This document shows positions 7,131-7,673 of a DNA stretch of 7,673 nucleotides, piece after piece. The DNA is from Brevundimonas sp. (lineage in GTDB: Bacteria > Pseudomonadota > Alphaproteobacteria > Caulobacterales > Caulobacteraceae). The notes under the pieces were generated by a model. That model was not told the origin of the DNA. It was given only the letters and a program-made list of their open reading frames with translations, and searched no databases. The stretch spans positions 1 through 7,673 of the forward strand of contig JAAXIW010000196.1 of the NCBI GenBank assembly GCA_012270135.1. The letters are read 5' to 3'. How positions within the stretch are numbered: the first letter of the stretch is position 1; every line of letters begins with the position of its first letter. The translations under genes were made by a program, and so were the position numbers.

Positions 7131-7396
7131 CGGATCCTATGGAAGCCCTGCGCGCACAGTTCATCGACCGGTGCCGGGACGACCTGGCCCGGCTGGACGC
7201 GCTGACTGAAGAGCACGTTGAAGTGGCCGCTATCGTTCATCGCCTCGCCGGGGCCGCAGGCTCGTTCGGATTTCCGCAGGTGAGCCGGATCGCGGCGGCG
7301 ATCGATCTCCGGACGAGAAACGGCGTCCCGCCGTCCGCCCGCGAACTGGACGTCTTGAAGTCCGACCTTCGGAAGGTGATCGGGCAGGGCGACTGA
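7127..7396 (+). CDS. Small histidine phosphotransfer (Hpt) protein
   Basis: Predicted 89 residues from GTG 7127, which overlaps the preceding stop (GTGA) and has a weak GAAGAA 6 nt upstream. An ATG at 7139 would remove only four residues and cannot be excluded. The Hpt signature is seen at H38 in IVHRLAGAAGSFG, matching the HxLKGxxxxxG pattern around the phosphorylated histidine except that the usual Lys is Ala (A41). The protein is predicted all-helical, somewhat short for the family (commonly about 100-120 residues). It can pass phosphate between receivers; in this operon the obvious candidates are the upstream-encoded regulator (D56) and the first regulator (D54). It is the last gene of the operon. 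Confidence 0.88.
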   Translation: MTDPMEALRAQFIDRCRDDLARLDALTEEHVEVAAIVHRLAGAAGSFGFPQVSRIAAAIDLRTRNGVPPSARELDVLKSDLRKVIGQGD

Positions 7397-7454
7397 AGTG
7401 CAGCCAGTCAGGCCCGAAATCGTCTCTACTGTTGTCGTGAAAGTCCGTACAGAC

Positions 7455-7498
7455 GCGCCGTCGCGACGGCGCCAGCACGTTTGGAAACGCGCGCTTTT
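7455..7498 (+). terminator. Candidate terminator of the operon, including an 18-nt perfect palindrome
   Basis: GCGCCGTCGCGACGGCGC at 7455-7472 is a perfect palindrome 58 nt after the last stop codon. It is followed by a second imperfect hairpin (GCACGT 7475-7480, loop TTGGAA, ACGCGC 7487-7492, one mismatch) and then GC-TTTT at 7493-7498. The second hairpin with its T-run is the better match to intrinsic termination on the plus strand. The symmetric palindrome could serve either direction, since the tRNA gene converges from the right. Confidence 0.4.
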
Positions 7499-7547
7499 AC
7501 AGCAACTTACGACAGTCGAGATGGCAGGGCGGGTTGCCAGAGGACGG

Positions 7548-7637
<90 letters not shown>

Positions 7638-7673
7638 GCGGGGCCGTCGTGTTCTGGTCGAACGGACGGCTTC

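Noticed and set aside
7522..7539. TGGCAGG ... GTTGCC resembling a sigma-54 promoter
   Set aside because: The GG and GC elements are 11 nt apart instead of the strict 10, and on the plus strand it would drive only antisense transcription of the tRNA; it is better described as a small inverted repeat (TGGCA/TGCCA).

Overview
The window looks like chromosomal DNA from a high-GC alphaproteobacterium, most likely a member of the Caulobacterales such as Brevundimonas. This is inferred from the strong G/C bias at third codon positions, the tightly overlapping genes and the style of the proteins. No taxonomic marker gene is present, so the assignment is tentative.

Layout. Positions 3-392 hold the 3' end of a plus-strand gene whose product carries degenerate repeats around a (P)LVLPG core; its function is not recognised. 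A gap of about 400 bp follows, with no convincing gene. From 799 to 7396 there is one tightly packed plus-strand operon of seven genes: a single-domain response regulator, a TPR plus YaiO-type outer-membrane beta-barrel protein (GTG start), a membrane-anchored HEAT-repeat protein, a processive family 2 glycosyltransferase with membrane segments, a soluble GAF-PAS-PAS sensor histidine kinase, a second single-domain response regulator, and a small Hpt protein. Most junctions overlap (TGATG, GTGA, or 17 nt); the widest gap is 4 nt, and the whole set is probably co-transcribed and translationally coupled. After the operon comes a short spacer with an 18-nt perfect palindrome, then a convergent tRNA-Ser(CGA) gene with an encoded CCA end on the minus strand.

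How it may work. The glycosyltransferase has the full motif set of a processive polysaccharide synthase (D99, DAD 173-175, GED 279-281, QRARW 323-327). The TPR/barrel protein resembles the exporters of secreted polysaccharide systems. The kinase, two receiver-only regulators and Hpt form a complete His-Asp-His-Asp relay, yet no protein in the relay has a DNA-binding or enzymatic output domain. The simplest reading is a compact polysaccharide synthesis and secretion module controlled by its own phosphorelay through protein-protein contacts, with the HEAT protein as a plausible cytoplasmic adaptor. That functional link is inference. The genes and their motifs are directly visible.
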